From positions 576,892 to 640,891 of the forward strand of contig PEKW01000005.1 in the NCBI GenBank assembly GCA_002796995.1: a stretch of 64,000 nt of DNA, written 5' to 3'. Made by a program: the position numbers and the translations under genes. The notes below the pieces were generated by a model. The model was not told the origin of the DNA and ran no database searches. It worked only from the letters and a program-made list of their open reading frames with translations. The DNA is from Rhizobium sp. GTDB lineage: Bacteria > Pseudomonadota > Alphaproteobacteria > Rhizobiales > Rhizobiaceae. Shown piece after piece: positions 55,591 to 64,000 of this stretch; position 1 is the first letter of the stretch; each line of letters opens with the position of its first letter.

Positions 55591-57036
55591 ATGTTCGAGA
55601 CCGCATTCGCCCTGAGTTTGACCCAGTTTGCCCGAAGCCTGAGCTTTCCGGAGCGGCTTCAGCATCGCCCTGCCCGCAATGCCGCGCTTGAGCCCTGGCG
55701 CCTGCGCAATACCGGGCTCGATGCCATTTTCTACGACGTGGAGTCGCTGACCGCGGAGGAGACCTTCTACATCAGCGACTCGCTCGCCTCCGAAGGCCTG
55801 ATCATGATCGTGCCGCCGAGCGGCGGCGCCATGCTGACCATCTGCGACAGCGTGGCGGAATACAAGCTGCGCGGCGGGCGCGACGTACACGCGCTCGCGG
55901 TGGCCGGCATCGGCGGTTCGGCGATCGGGGCTGCGGCTTTCGCCCGCAACGTCGCCGACGCGATCGGCGAGCCGGTCGCCGCCGTCGTGTCGGGCTACGG
56001 CCTTGGCGACATCATCAACGAGACGATCGGCGGCTCGTTCTTCTTCGGCTGGCTCGGCCACATGCGCAACGATCTCGAGGTGATCGACGACGTCGTCGGC
56101 CGCCCGCATCTGGGCGCCTACGAGGATCGTCACAAGCTGGCGCTGAAACAGCATCCGAGCGCGCTCGACACCGACACCGTCGAGACCCTGCTCGCCGACC
56201 CCGCCCTCTCCTTCCATCTGCTTGCCGGCCATTCGCGCGGCAACCGGGTACTGTCCGAAGCGCTCTATTCCATACGCGAAGAGGAACCCGCGCGTCTGCG
56301 CAGCATGGCCAGCGGCCTGCGCATCGTCACTTTCGGCGGGCGCATCACCATGCCGCCGGATTGCCGCGACGTCGTCGACGTGATCGGCGAGCTCGACTGG
56401 TTCGGCGAGATCAATTCCCGTCCGCAGATCGCCAGCGACATCCGCGTGCCGCTCGCCGGGCACGCGACCAATACCGACTTTGCCGGCGCCCTGCAGGTCA
56501 CCAAGATCCTCAAGGACATCATCGCCCGCAGCCTGCCGGCCGTCGTCGAGCCGGAGGAAATCGTCAGTCTCCCGGCGGTGAGTGCCGAACCGCCGGCCGC
56601 ATCGCCGAGCCTCGAATCCGAGCCCGAAGCCGCAGCCGCGACGGAAACCGCCGAGAGCGAAGCGGCCGCCGTTGAAGAGCCCGTGACAGTCACCGAACCG
56701 GTCGCCGCAATGGCGTCCGCCGAAGAAACGGCAGTTGAACCGGTGGAGGCGGCCACGCCCGAGCAAACGGAACAGCCTGCTGTCGCTGCAGACCTGGATG
56801 ATGAAGCCGAAGCGATCCAGGAGGAGACCCCTGCGACCACCGCCGAAGAGGAAGAAGCGCCCGCCGCGTCGGTTGAGGCAATTGTCGAGGCGCAGCCTGA
56901 AGTCCAAGCCGAAACGCCCGCGGTCGAGCCCGCTCCCGAACCGGTCCCGGCCGCCGCGCCGCCGCGCGGTGCACCACGCAAGGCGGCCCGCGGCCCGCAC
57001 AAGGCTCAGAAACCGAAGGGGCCGCCCCGTCGCTGA
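55591..57036 (+). CDS. lipase-like (alpha/beta-hydrolase) protein with long Ala/Glu/Pro tail
   Basis: A protein of 481 residues. Residues 1-320 look like a class 3-lipase-type fold: a nucleophile elbow A-G-H-S-R-G (S215), then L-R-I-V-T-F-G-G-R-I, a D-V-V-D-V-I-G-E-L-D segment (D263/D269) and H291 in PLAGHATNTDF, which gives a plausible Ser-Asp-His set. Residues 325-455 are a low-complexity Ala/Glu/Pro tail (strongly acidic), and the last 25 are basic (R-K-A-A-R-G-P-H-K-A-Q-K-P-K-G-P-P-R-R). No signal peptide. I do not recognise a named family and infer the enzyme class only from motif order. Stands alone between trmL and the flagellin. Confidence 0.65.
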   Translation: MFETAFALSLTQFARSLSFPERLQHRPARNAALEPWRLRNTGLDAIFYDVESLTAEETFYISDSLASEGLIMIVPPSGGAMLTICDSVAEYKLRGGRDVHALAVAGIGGSAIGAAAFARNVADAIGEPVAAVVSGYGLGDIINETIGGSFFFGWLGHMRNDLEVIDDVVGRPHLGAYEDRHKLALKQHPSALDTDTVETLLADPALSFHLLAGHSRGNRVLSEALYSIREEEPARLRSMASGLRIVTFGGRITMPPDCRDVVDVIGELDWFGEINSRPQIASDIRVPLAGHATNTDFAGALQVTKILKDIIARSLPAVVEPEEIVSLPAVSAEPPAASPSLESEPEAAAATETAESEAAAVEEPVTVTEPVAAMASAEETAVEPVEAATPEQTEQPAVAADLDDEAEAIQEETPATTAEEEEAPAASVEAIVEAQPEVQAETPAVEPAPEPVPAAAPPRGAPRKAARGPHKAQKPKGPPRR

Positions 57037-57059
57037 CGGCTCGGCAAACCGGCATCCCC

Positions 57060-57101
57060 AAAGAAAAGAGCCCGGAACATCAGGACGATGCGCCGGGCTC
57101 T
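57060..57101 (-). terminator. terminator of the flagellin gene
   Basis: Arms AGAGCCCGG (57067-57075) and CCGGGCTCT (57093-57101), with a second short stem CATC/GATG inside the loop; minus-strand T-run TTTT-C-TT follows. Confidence 0.8.
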
Positions 57102-57154
57102 CGATGTAAAGGTTCGGCGGAGCCTTCGCCGTCGCCCTGTTCACTAGGTCACGC

Positions 57155-58114
57155 TCAGGCGAACAGCTGCAGCGAGGCGCCCATGCTGTTGTTTGCGATG
57201 TTGAGGCCGATGGTCTGCAGCTGTTGCTGAACCTTCTGCGCAGAGAGCTTGGCCGCCTCCTCTTCCATATCCGCATCCACCAGACGGCCAATGCCGATCT
57301 CGGTGACGTCCTGAAGGTCCTGCAGGAACTCCGTGCTGGAGGCGATCCGGCTGCGGGTGGCGCCGAGATTGGCGCTGGCGTCGATCATGTTGGTCATCAT
57401 CGAGTTCATCGCCGAGATCATGCCGTCGAACTCGTCGCTCGTCGTCGTGTCGGACACCGAGATCTCCTTCGAGCTGGCGGCGACCGGAACTGCCGACTTG
57501 GCGTCGAGCAGGTGATAGTCATAGACCACGCCACTCCTCGTGGTGCCGGCATAGGACTGGGTCAGCAACCCGTCCTGCGCGTCCTGGCCGCTGATCAGCG
57601 TCGACTTCGCCGTGTCGAAATCGATCACGTTGACCGATACGTCGCCGTCGCCATTGCTGGTGACGGAGGCAACCATCGACTGGACTTTGGGCTGTTGGCC
57701 GGCATCGAGATTGAGCCAGTTCTGGCCGTTGAAGGAACTCGACTGGGCGATCGTGCCGAGCTGCGCCTTGAGCTGGGTGATCTCCGCATTGACCGCCGAG
57801 CGGTTCGTGCCGACCGCCTGGGCGAGGATCAGCTTCGACTGGATCTCGGCGACGATCGAGGTCGCCGCCTCCATGCCGAGCGCGGCTGTATCCGTGATTG
57901 CGGCGGAAAGCCCGGTCGCGTCCTCGGCGCTGGACAGCGACATGGCGTCGGCGCTCATCGTCGTGGCGATCGACCAGTAGGCGGCGTTGTCCGATGCCTC
58001 GTCGACCCTTTTGCCGGAGGCCACCCGTGACTGCGTCGCTTCGAGCGCTCGGCTCGAACCGGTCAGCAGCGACAGTGCCGAGGCGGCCGTCGCATTAAAG
58101 GAAACACTTGTCAT
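57155..58114 (-). CDS. flagellin, single orphan copy
   Basis: A protein of 319 residues with both conserved flagellin ends and a short middle. N-terminal D0/D1: LEATQSRVASGKRVDEASDN then A-A-Y-W-S-I-A-T-T-M; C-terminal D1/D0: IGRLVDADMEEEAAKLSAQK then V-Q-Q-Q-L-Q-T-I-G-L-N-I-A-N-N-S. The middle (about 165-240) is a variable domain rich in Ser, Thr and Asp. There is no cysteine, as usual. Start ATG 58114 (MTSVSFNATAASALSLLTG). No other flagellar gene is in the window, so it lies away from a main cluster; it may be a minor or differently regulated filament protein. Confidence 0.92.
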   Translation of the reverse strand: MTSVSFNATAASALSLLTGSSRALEATQSRVASGKRVDEASDNAAYWSIATTMSADAMSLSSAEDATGLSAAITDTAALGMEAATSIVAEIQSKLILAQAVGTNRSAVNAEITQLKAQLGTIAQSSSFNGQNWLNLDAGQQPKVQSMVASVTSNGDGDVSVNVIDFDTAKSTLISGQDAQDGLLTQSYAGTTRSGVVYDYHLLDAKSAVPVAASSKEISVSDTTTSDEFDGMISAMNSMMTNMIDASANLGATRSRIASSTEFLQDLQDVTEIGIGRLVDADMEEEAAKLSAQKVQQQLQTIGLNIANNSMGASLQLFA

Positions 58115-58334
58115 CAGCTGTCCTTGCTGTGAACCACGAGAAATGCCGGGCAATGGCCATGGCTTTGACGATGGGCCTCATGCCGGGTCCGCGCGCCAAT
58201 GCGCAGACCGTCAACAGGTACGATCATGCCAAAGGCGTTTTGATATCCGCTTTAAGAAATCCTTAGAAGTTTAGCGATTGCCGCTGAAACCCGCAGAATG
58301 CGGGGGCTGGCGCAACGAATGCCCCCCGCCCCGC

Positions 58335-58595
58335 TCAGTCGGCCGACGGCAGGCGGCGCATGGTGAACTCGATCTGGTCGCCGTCCAGCTGGCGCCAGCT
58401 CTCCACTTCCGTCCAGTAGGCGGCCTTCGGGAAGCTGTCGAACCATTCGCGCGCCTTGGCCCGCGCCTCGTCGCGCGTCAGGCAGAAGGTTTCGCGCACG
58501 AAATGTCCGCCGTCGCTGCCGGCCTTGGCAAGCCGGTGGCTGGCAATGCGCTTTTTCAGGCCGTCGAGCGGCGGGGGACCGGGTATTCTGCTCAT
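58335..58595 (-). CDS. conserved-looking small protein of unknown function
   Basis: A soluble protein of 86 residues, MSRIPGPPPLDGLKKRIASH at the start, then G-G-H-F-V-R-E-T-F-C-L-T-R-D-E-A-R-A-K-A-R-E-W-F-D-S-F-P and a final E-F-T-M-R-R-L-P-S-A-D. I do not recognise a family. Support for a real gene: GAGGTG before the ATG, a composition like its neighbours and a small stem-loop downstream (58290-58304). Divergent from hemF. Confidence 0.65.
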   Translation of the reverse strand: MSRIPGPPPLDGLKKRIASHRLAKAGSDGGHFVRETFCLTRDEARAKAREWFDSFPKAAYWTEVESWRQLDGDQIEFTMRRLPSAD

Positions 58596-58760
58596 AAAAC
58601 ACCTCGCTGGCCGCTAAAATAATGCCCCCTTTGCGCTTTTGCGAGTCGAATTTCGGGGACGTGGCCGCCGCGCCGCTGTTCGAGACGGGGCGCTCCTGTT
58701 AATTCCAAGGTTGAAATGGGCGACGAGTCGCCACGCGTGGGCTGATGCCCAGGGGAAGCC

Positions 58761-59675
58761 ATGCAAAGACCTGACCTGCCGAAAGGCCTGCCGCACGACA
58801 TCGAGGACAAGAAGCTCGCCGCACGCGCCTGGTTCGAAAGCCTGCGCGACACGATCTGCGCCTCCTTTGAGGCCCTCGAGGACGAGCTTTCCGGCCCGCT
58901 GGCCGACCAGGCGCCCGGCCGTTTCACCCCCAAGGACTGGCAGCGTGACGGCGGCGCCGGCGGCGGCGGCCGCATGTCGATGATGGAAGGCCGCGTCTTC
59001 GAGAAGGTCGGGGTGCATACCTCGACGGTGCATGGCGAGTTCTCGCCGGAATTCCGCAAGACCATGCCGGGTGCCGAGGAAGATCCGCGCTTCTGGGCCT
59101 CGGGCATTTCGCTGATCGCCCATCCGGTCAATCCTAACGTCCCGGCCGTGCACATGAACACGCGCATGGTCGTGACCACCAGCCAGTGGTTCGGCGGCGG
59201 CGCGGACCTGACCCCGGTGCTCGACAGGCGCCGCACCCAGGAGGACCAGGACAGCCGCCTGTTCCACCGCGCCATGGAAATCACCTGCGGCCGCCACGCG
59301 ACCGTCGCGGACTATCCGGCCTACAAGGCCTGGTGCGACGAATACTTCTTCCTGCCGCATCGCAACGAGGCCCGCGGCATCGGCGGCATCTTCTTCGACT
59401 GGCTCCACTCCCCCGAGGAGCGGGGCGGCTGGGCCGCGGACTTCGCCTTCGTCCAGGACGTCGGCCGTGCCTTCAATCTCGTCTATCCGAAAATCGTGCG
59501 GTCGAACTTCAACCAGCCCTGGACTGAAGAGGACCGCGACGAACAACTGGTCCGCCGCGGCCGCTACGTCGAATTCAACCTGCTCTACGACCGCGGAACG
59601 ATCTTCGGCCTGAAGACGGGCGGCAATGTCGAATCGATCCTGTCCTCCATGCCGCCGGTGGTGCGCTGGCCGTAA
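58761..59675 (+). CDS. hemF: oxygen-dependent coproporphyrinogen-III oxidase
   Basis: A cytoplasmic enzyme of 304 residues in heme synthesis, decarboxylating coproporphyrinogen III to protoporphyrinogen IX with O2. Seen: [73 protein letters not shown] and [20 protein letters not shown], all HemF signatures with the catalytic histidine and aspartates. Full length. Heme demand fits its location near the bc1 genes, though they are 13 kb apart. Confidence 0.97.
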   Translation: MQRPDLPKGLPHDIEDKKLAARAWFESLRDTICASFEALEDELSGPLADQAPGRFTPKDWQRDGGAGGGGRMSMMEGRVFEKVGVHTSTVHGEFSPEFRKTMPGAEEDPRFWASGISLIAHPVNPNVPAVHMNTRMVVTTSQWFGGGADLTPVLDRRRTQEDQDSRLFHRAMEITCGRHATVADYPAYKAWCDEYFFLPHRNEARGIGGIFFDWLHSPEERGGWAADFAFVQDVGRAFNLVYPKIVRSNFNQPWTEEDRDEQLVRRGRYVEFNLLYDRGTIFGLKTGGNVESILSSMPPVVRWP

Positions 59676-59827
59676 CCCCGTCTAACGCATCAATTCTTCG
59701 GGGTGGGCAACCGGCCGCCTCTGTTTTTGGTCACATTTTTGGCAACCCCGGCCTGCGACACTAAATTGCACTTGGAATAGGCTGCCACCGTGTTATCGTT
59801 TCCTTGGTTACATGGAGGAGATGTGCG

Positions 59828-60100
59828 ATGGCCTACCCGAGCAGCATTCCACCCCAGCAATCCGCAACAACCGACCGGGCGCTCGACGCTCCCGAACTGA
59901 TCGATCGCCTCGCCGAACAGTTGCGGGCGACGAGCGGCGTCGATCTTCCCCACGCCTATTTCGTCGAACAGGTCCAGCTGGGCCTCGGCGGTCGCGACCT
60001 GACCGATCTCGCCGCCGCCAACGACATCGAGGGCGCCTCGCGCCGTCGTCACCCCCAGGCCAACGGCTCGGTATTCCGCGCCTGGGCCATGCCGGAATAG
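59828..60100 (+). CDS. small hypothetical protein
   Basis: A protein of 90 residues, ATG at 59828 after GGAGGAG. Residues 20-65 form predicted helices (ELIDRLAEQLRATSGVDLPH, then A-Y-F-V-E-Q-V-Q-L-G-L-G-G-R-D), with a Pro/Gln-rich start and a C-terminal F-R-A-W-A-M-P-E. I know no family for it. The good ribosome site and codon use support a real gene. Confidence 0.55.
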   Translation: MAYPSSIPPQQSATTDRALDAPELIDRLAEQLRATSGVDLPHAYFVEQVQLGLGGRDLTDLAAANDIEGASRRRHPQANGSVFRAWAMPE

Positions 60101-60241
60101 GCAGTCCGGCCGGATCTTCGCAAAGCGGCAGCGGGCGCCCGTCAGCGCCCCTTCTGCCCGCTGGACGTGTCCAATCTTTGCCTGATTAGCGTTTCATGAT
60201 ATGCTTCGACGCGTTGAACCCAGTCGAAGAGGAGATGCGAC

Positions 60242-60427
60242 ATGAAGCAGTTTGAATGCGGTTCATTGGTTCCGGGCTGCCCCTGGCACACCCGCGCCGA
60301 GGAGGAAGCCGAAGTCGTCCGCCGCTCGGTCGAGCACATGCGGACCGCTCATGGCGAAACGATCATCCGCGAAACCATGGTCGACGCCATCAAGGCCAGG
60401 ATCACCGATCAGGCGCAAGCCGCCTGA
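60242..60427 (+). CDS. DUF1059 family small protein
   Basis: A protein of 61 residues: MKQFECGSLVPGCPWHTRAE then E-E-A-E-V-V-R-R-S-V-E-H-M-R-T-A-H-G. The conserved C-G..V-P-G-C..H and the H-x-x-x-x-H pattern match DUF1059, a family with Cys and His arranged as in a small metal-binding module. Function unknown. AGAGGAGATGCGAC is the ribosome site. Followed by a 120-bp gap full of inverted repeats. Confidence 0.8.
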   Translation: MKQFECGSLVPGCPWHTRAEEEAEVVRRSVEHMRTAHGETIIRETMVDAIKARITDQAQAA

Positions 60428-60487
60428 AGGTTAGGCGCCGCGATGGCCCTCGCACACACTTGAATCAACATGTGAGGTCCACAGCGA

Positions 60488-60527
60488 ATTCCGTTCAGTT
60501 TCAGTCTCTTGGCCGCCCTGACGGAAT
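60488..60527. other. stem-loop between DUF1059 and cca genes
   Basis: ATTCCGT-T-CAG (60488-60498) pairs with CTGACGGAAT (60518-60527) with one bulged T and a 19-nt loop. No T-run follows. May end the DUF1059 transcript or be a structured RNA. Confidence 0.4.
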
Positions 60528-60537
60528 CGCTTTCGCA

Positions 60538-60556
60538 ACGACTTGAATCAAGTCGT
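60538..60556. repeat. palindrome over the cca stop codon
   Basis: Perfect 9-bp arms ACGACTTGA (60538-60546) and TCAAGTCGT (60548-60556) about one central base. It contains the cca stop (60548-60550). The 11-bp core ACTTGAATCAA also occurs at 60458-60468, so it is a short direct repeat as well. Confidence 0.5.
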
Positions 60557-61804
60557 GATAAGATCGGACAGCCGGGCGAGCAGCTTCGCCCGGTCTAAGG
60601 AGAAGTTGGACGAGATCCACTCCTGCTCCAGCGCCTTCAGCGTTTCACCCACCTTGGGTCCCGGGGCAGCCCCGGCCGCCAGCACGTCGGCACCGCTCAG
60701 GGGAAAGACCGGCCGTTCGAATTTCTCCGCCCTAGTCAAAAGCACCGACAGCCGCCCGGTCTTCGCCATGGCCTTCGGATCGACGGCGGCATTGCTGCGC
60801 GCGGTGGCGAGATCGATCTTCAGGGTCGCGATCACGCCGTCCTTGCCGAAGCGGTAGAGTTCCCGGTCGAAGGCGGCATCCGTTACCTCCCCGTTCGGCT
60901 TCGGCGCCCGGGCGAACCGGTCGAGGAAGGCGGCCTCGGCATTCGACAGCCGCAGGCGCTGCGCAAGACCCGCCAACCGCTCCGCGTCCTTCGGCACGAT
61001 CGCGGCAAGACGCAGCATCGGATCCGGCTCCCAGCCGAGCGCCTGCTCGGCCGCCACCAGCGCCGGGATCGCGTCGATCCCCCATTTTTCGGTCTCAGGC
61101 AGAATCGCCCCGAGCACGCCGGACTGGCGCATCCACAAGAGCGCACGGCCCGGATCGCGGGCGGCTAGCAGCTTCTTCGTCTCCGCCCAGACCCGCTCCG
61201 CCGAAAGCGTCGAAAGCTTGTCCTTCGCCCGCGAACAGGCCTTGAGGCCCGCCGGATCCGGCCGCCCGCCGCCGTAATGGGCGAAAAAGCGGAAGAAGCG
61301 CAGGATGCGCAGATAGTCCTCGGCGATCCGCGTGTCGGCATCGCCGAGGAACCGCACCGTCTTCGTCTCGATGTCCGGCAGACCGCCGATGAGATCGATC
61401 ACCTCGCCATCGGCCCCGACATAGAGCGCGTTGATCGTCAGGTCGCGCCGCTCAGCATCCTCCTGCCAGTCCTCGCCGAAAGCCACCTTGGCGCGCCGGC
61501 CGTCGGTCTCGACGTCGCGGCGAAGCGTGGTCACCTCGAAGCCCTTGCCGTCAAGCACCAGCGTCACCGTGCCGTGGTCGATCCCGGTCGGCACCGCCTT
61601 GATGCCCGCGGCCTTGGCCCGCTCCATCACCATCTCGGGTGGAAGCGTGGTGGCAAGATCGATGTCGGCGACCGGCAGGCCCATCAGGCTGTTGCGCACC
61701 GCCCCGCCGGCCACCCGCGCCTCGCCGCCGTCCGCGTTCAGCAGCGCGAACAGCCGCTGCAGAGCCGGATCGGTGAACCAGGACTCGTTCGACAGGTTGG
61801 TCAT
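60548..61804 (-). CDS. cca: CCA tRNA nucleotidyltransferase / poly(A) polymerase family
   Basis: A protein of 418 residues. Head domain with ARVAGGAVRNSLMGLPVADI then D-L-A-T-T-L-P-P (catalytic D-x-D), the FGEDWQEDAERRDLTINALY signature and D-L-I-G-G; then D-Y-L-R-I-L-R-F-F-R-F motif of the neck. The class II layout supports adding CCA to tRNA ends; poly(A) polymerase activity in this family cannot be excluded by sequence alone. Its ATG overlaps the stop of the Nudix gene by 4 nt. Last gene of the three-gene operon. Confidence 0.9.
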   Translation of the reverse strand: MTNLSNESWFTDPALQRLFALLNADGGEARVAGGAVRNSLMGLPVADIDLATTLPPEMVMERAKAAGIKAVPTGIDHGTVTLVLDGKGFEVTTLRRDVETDGRRAKVAFGEDWQEDAERRDLTINALYVGADGEVIDLIGGLPDIETKTVRFLGDADTRIAEDYLRILRFFRFFAHYGGGRPDPAGLKACSRAKDKLSTLSAERVWAETKKLLAARDPGRALLWMRQSGVLGAILPETEKWGIDAIPALVAAEQALGWEPDPMLRLAAIVPKDAERLAGLAQRLRLSNAEAAFLDRFARAPKPNGEVTDAAFDRELYRFGKDGVIATLKIDLATARSNAAVDPKAMAKTGRLSVLLTRAEKFERPVFPLSGADVLAAGAAPGPKVGETLKALEQEWISSNFSLDRAKLLARLSDLITT

Positions 61805-62433
61805 GCATAGAGCCTTTCATAAAGCGTCCGGATGATGCCGGCGGTAATGCCCCAGATATGGCGCTCGCCATAGGGCATTACGTAGAAATGCCGGACGATC
61901 CCCTGCCAGGTGCGGCTGTCGCGCTGGTGATTGTCCGGGTTCATCAGGAAGGACAGCGGCACTTCGAACACCGCATCGACCTCGTCGGGATTGGGCTTGA
62001 TGACGAAGCCGCGCCGGACCACGGAGAGCACGGGCACGATGCGAAAGCCCGTGCCGGACAGATATTGCGGCAGCCGGCCGACCGTCTCGACGAAGGACGG
62101 ATCGAGCCCGATCTCCTCCTCGGCCTCGCGCAGCGCCGCCACTTCCGGCGACAGGTCGCCCTCGTCGATGCCGCCGCCGGGAAAGGCGACCTGACCGGAA
62201 TGCTTGCGAAGCTTCGCCGTGCGCTGGGTGAGGATCACCTTCGCCCCGTCGGGATCGTCGACCACCGGAACCAGCACGGCGGCGTCCTTGAGCTTCAGCC
62301 CCTCGATCTCGATCAGACCTTCGGGATTGAGGATGTGGTCGCCGTGGTCGCGCCAGGCATGCTCGATCGGCGCGCCGATCTGGTTGAGCGCGCGGTGGCG
62401 GAAGTCGGCGGCGGAATAGATGTCGAAGCTCAT
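61801..62433 (-). CDS. CoA pyrophosphatase-type Nudix hydrolase
   Basis: A protein of 210 residues. Seen: the CoA-specific segment LRKHSGQVAFPGGGIDEGDL and the Nudix box G-(5)-E-(7)-R-E-A-E-E-E-I-G-L. This is the UPF0035/NudL group, which hydrolyses CoA and derivatives to 4'-phosphopantetheine and adenosine 3',5'-bisphosphate. Middle gene: overlaps the DUF1285 stop by 4 nt and cca start by 4 nt, so translation is coupled. Confidence 0.9.
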   Translation of the reverse strand: MSFDIYSAADFRHRALNQIGAPIEHAWRDHGDHILNPEGLIEIEGLKLKDAAVLVPVVDDPDGAKVILTQRTAKLRKHSGQVAFPGGGIDEGDLSPEVAALREAEEEIGLDPSFVETVGRLPQYLSGTGFRIVPVLSVVRRGFVIKPNPDEVDAVFEVPLSFLMNPDNHQRDSRTWQGIVRHFYVMPYGERHIWGITAGIIRTLYERLYA

Positions 62434-63053
62434 TTCGACAGCCGCTCGAGTTCTGCCGCCGGCATCACCGGAAAGATCGTCTCGCCCGAGCGGACCGCGA
62501 ACATCTCCACCCCGTCGATCTCCACCGTCTCGCCCTGTTCCACCAGGTCGTACATGACGGCGCGCGACACCAGAGCCTCCAGCCGCCCGCGCACATGCAG
62601 ATAAGGCTTCAGCTCATGGTTCTCGCCATGCACGACGAAGCGCAGCGCATGGTCCGGCCCGGCCTCGACCAGGTCGCCGACATTGGTGCGGAAGGTCAGC
62701 AGCTTGTTCCCGTCCCGCTCGCTCTCGCTCATCTCGACCGCTAGAAAGGGCGCATCCTCGATGCGGATGCCGACTTTCTCCACAGGTGTTACGAGATAGG
62801 TCTTGCCGTCCTCGTCCTTGCGCAGCACCGTCGAGAACAGCCGCACGAGCGGCGCGCGGCCGATCGGCGTGCCCATGTAGAACCAGGTCCCGTCGGCACG
62901 GATTTCCATGTCGATATCGCCGCAGAACGGCGGTTCCCAGCGCTCCACGGGCGGCAGGCTCGGCTTGCCGCCGGCCGTCTGCGCCGCCGCGCGCGAAATC
63001 ATCGCCGCCAGTCCGGCCGCATCCGTCGTCGCCTTCAGCGTATCGCCTGCCAT
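62430..63053 (-). CDS. DUF1285 protein
   Basis: A protein of 207 residues. Seen: PVERWEPPFCGDIDMEIRAD then G-T-W-F-Y-M-G-T-P-I-G-R, L-F-S-T-V-L-R-K-D-E-D-G-K and V-T-P-V-E-K-V-G-I. This matches DUF1285, a family of unknown function found in this operon with the Nudix and cca genes. It is the first gene; divergent from moxR. Confidence 0.88.
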   Translation of the reverse strand: MAGDTLKATTDAAGLAAMISRAAAQTAGGKPSLPPVERWEPPFCGDIDMEIRADGTWFYMGTPIGRAPLVRLFSTVLRKDEDGKTYLVTPVEKVGIRIEDAPFLAVEMSESERDGNKLLTFRTNVGDLVEAGPDHALRFVVHGENHELKPYLHVRGRLEALVSRAVMYDLVEQGETVEIDGVEMFAVRSGETIFPVMPAAELERLSK

Positions 63054-63211
63054 CTTTGCGTCCCGGTTGGTGCCTAATCAGTGTTATGTCACGAGATAGT
63101 CATTCGAAACGCGCTTGTCAGCCGCCCGTTGGGGAATAAGTTAGTTTCAAGTGCCGCTGTCGGGAAGAGCGCCCCGATTCGGCTATGACGGCAAACCAGA
63201 TGGAGAAGACC

Positions 63212-64000
<789 letters not shown>

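Overview
The window looks like chromosomal DNA of an alphaproteobacterium of the Rhizobiales, most likely family Rhizobiaceae. The grounds are G+C-rich coding sequence with G/C-rich third codon positions, frequent GTG and TTG starts, and a typical gene content: OpgC, BA14K-like protein, a MarR-OmpR regulator pair resembling PetP/PetR, fused petABC-apt neighbourhood, a CTC-type L25, ClpS of the second rhizobial type, and a rhizobial-type flagellin. I cannot name the genus. No tRNA, rRNA, insertion sequence, phage, integrase or CRISPR array was seen; this is mostly ordinary core genome with small accessory pieces.

Layout. 1-9.5 kb: a VOC protein (cut by the window edge), DUF2188 protein, ChaA-type Ca2+/H+ antiporter, OpgC glucan-modifying membrane protein, aspartate aminotransferase, a degenerate EAL protein, two small overlapping membrane genes that look like relics of a sortase/sortase-substrate pair, a PQQ-type sugar dehydrogenase, a DUF1176 protein and an EamA exporter. 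9.5-17 kb: a 457-bp gene-free region rich in inverted repeats ahead of cspA, a BA14K protein, a metallo-hydrolase, a MarR/OmpR/EnvZ-like regulatory operon, DUF1349, then csaA-proC-ybjN. 17-26 kb: ubiK, then lgt, a MidA-type methyltransferase, pgeF and an M24 protein in a row, a lipoprotein, prs and a chemoreceptor.

26-39 kb: an aldehyde dehydrogenase/DUF779 pair controlled by a GAF-Fis regulator with two matching palindromes; rplY; a GGDEF-EAL protein followed by an orphan periplasmic binding protein; pth, GNAT, DUF2236 protein, clpS, ychF and a DUF2157 membrane protein. 39-47 kb: a Crp/Fnr regulator with a DUF2892 protein, two MaoC dehydratases, glutathione peroxidase, AraC regulator with LysE exporter, apt, and the cytochrome bc1 operon petABC. 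47-64 kb: an EEP-family hydrolase, two paralogous ABC exporters bracketing a pair of YdcZ-type membrane genes and a second chemoreceptor, trmL, a lipase-like protein with a long Ala/Glu/Pro tail, an orphan flagellin, hemF, small conserved genes, a cca-Nudix-DUF1285 operon and the start of a MoxR ATPase gene.

The most interesting points are the apparent decay of a class GN sortase system (5.9-6.6 kb), the paired palindromes of the aldehyde dehydrogenase switch (28.19 and 29.27 kb), the catalytically dead EAL protein, the structured non-coding region upstream of cspA, a candidate small RNA at 16.8 kb, and the GGDEF-EAL/orphan binding-protein pair. I found no convincing large new system.
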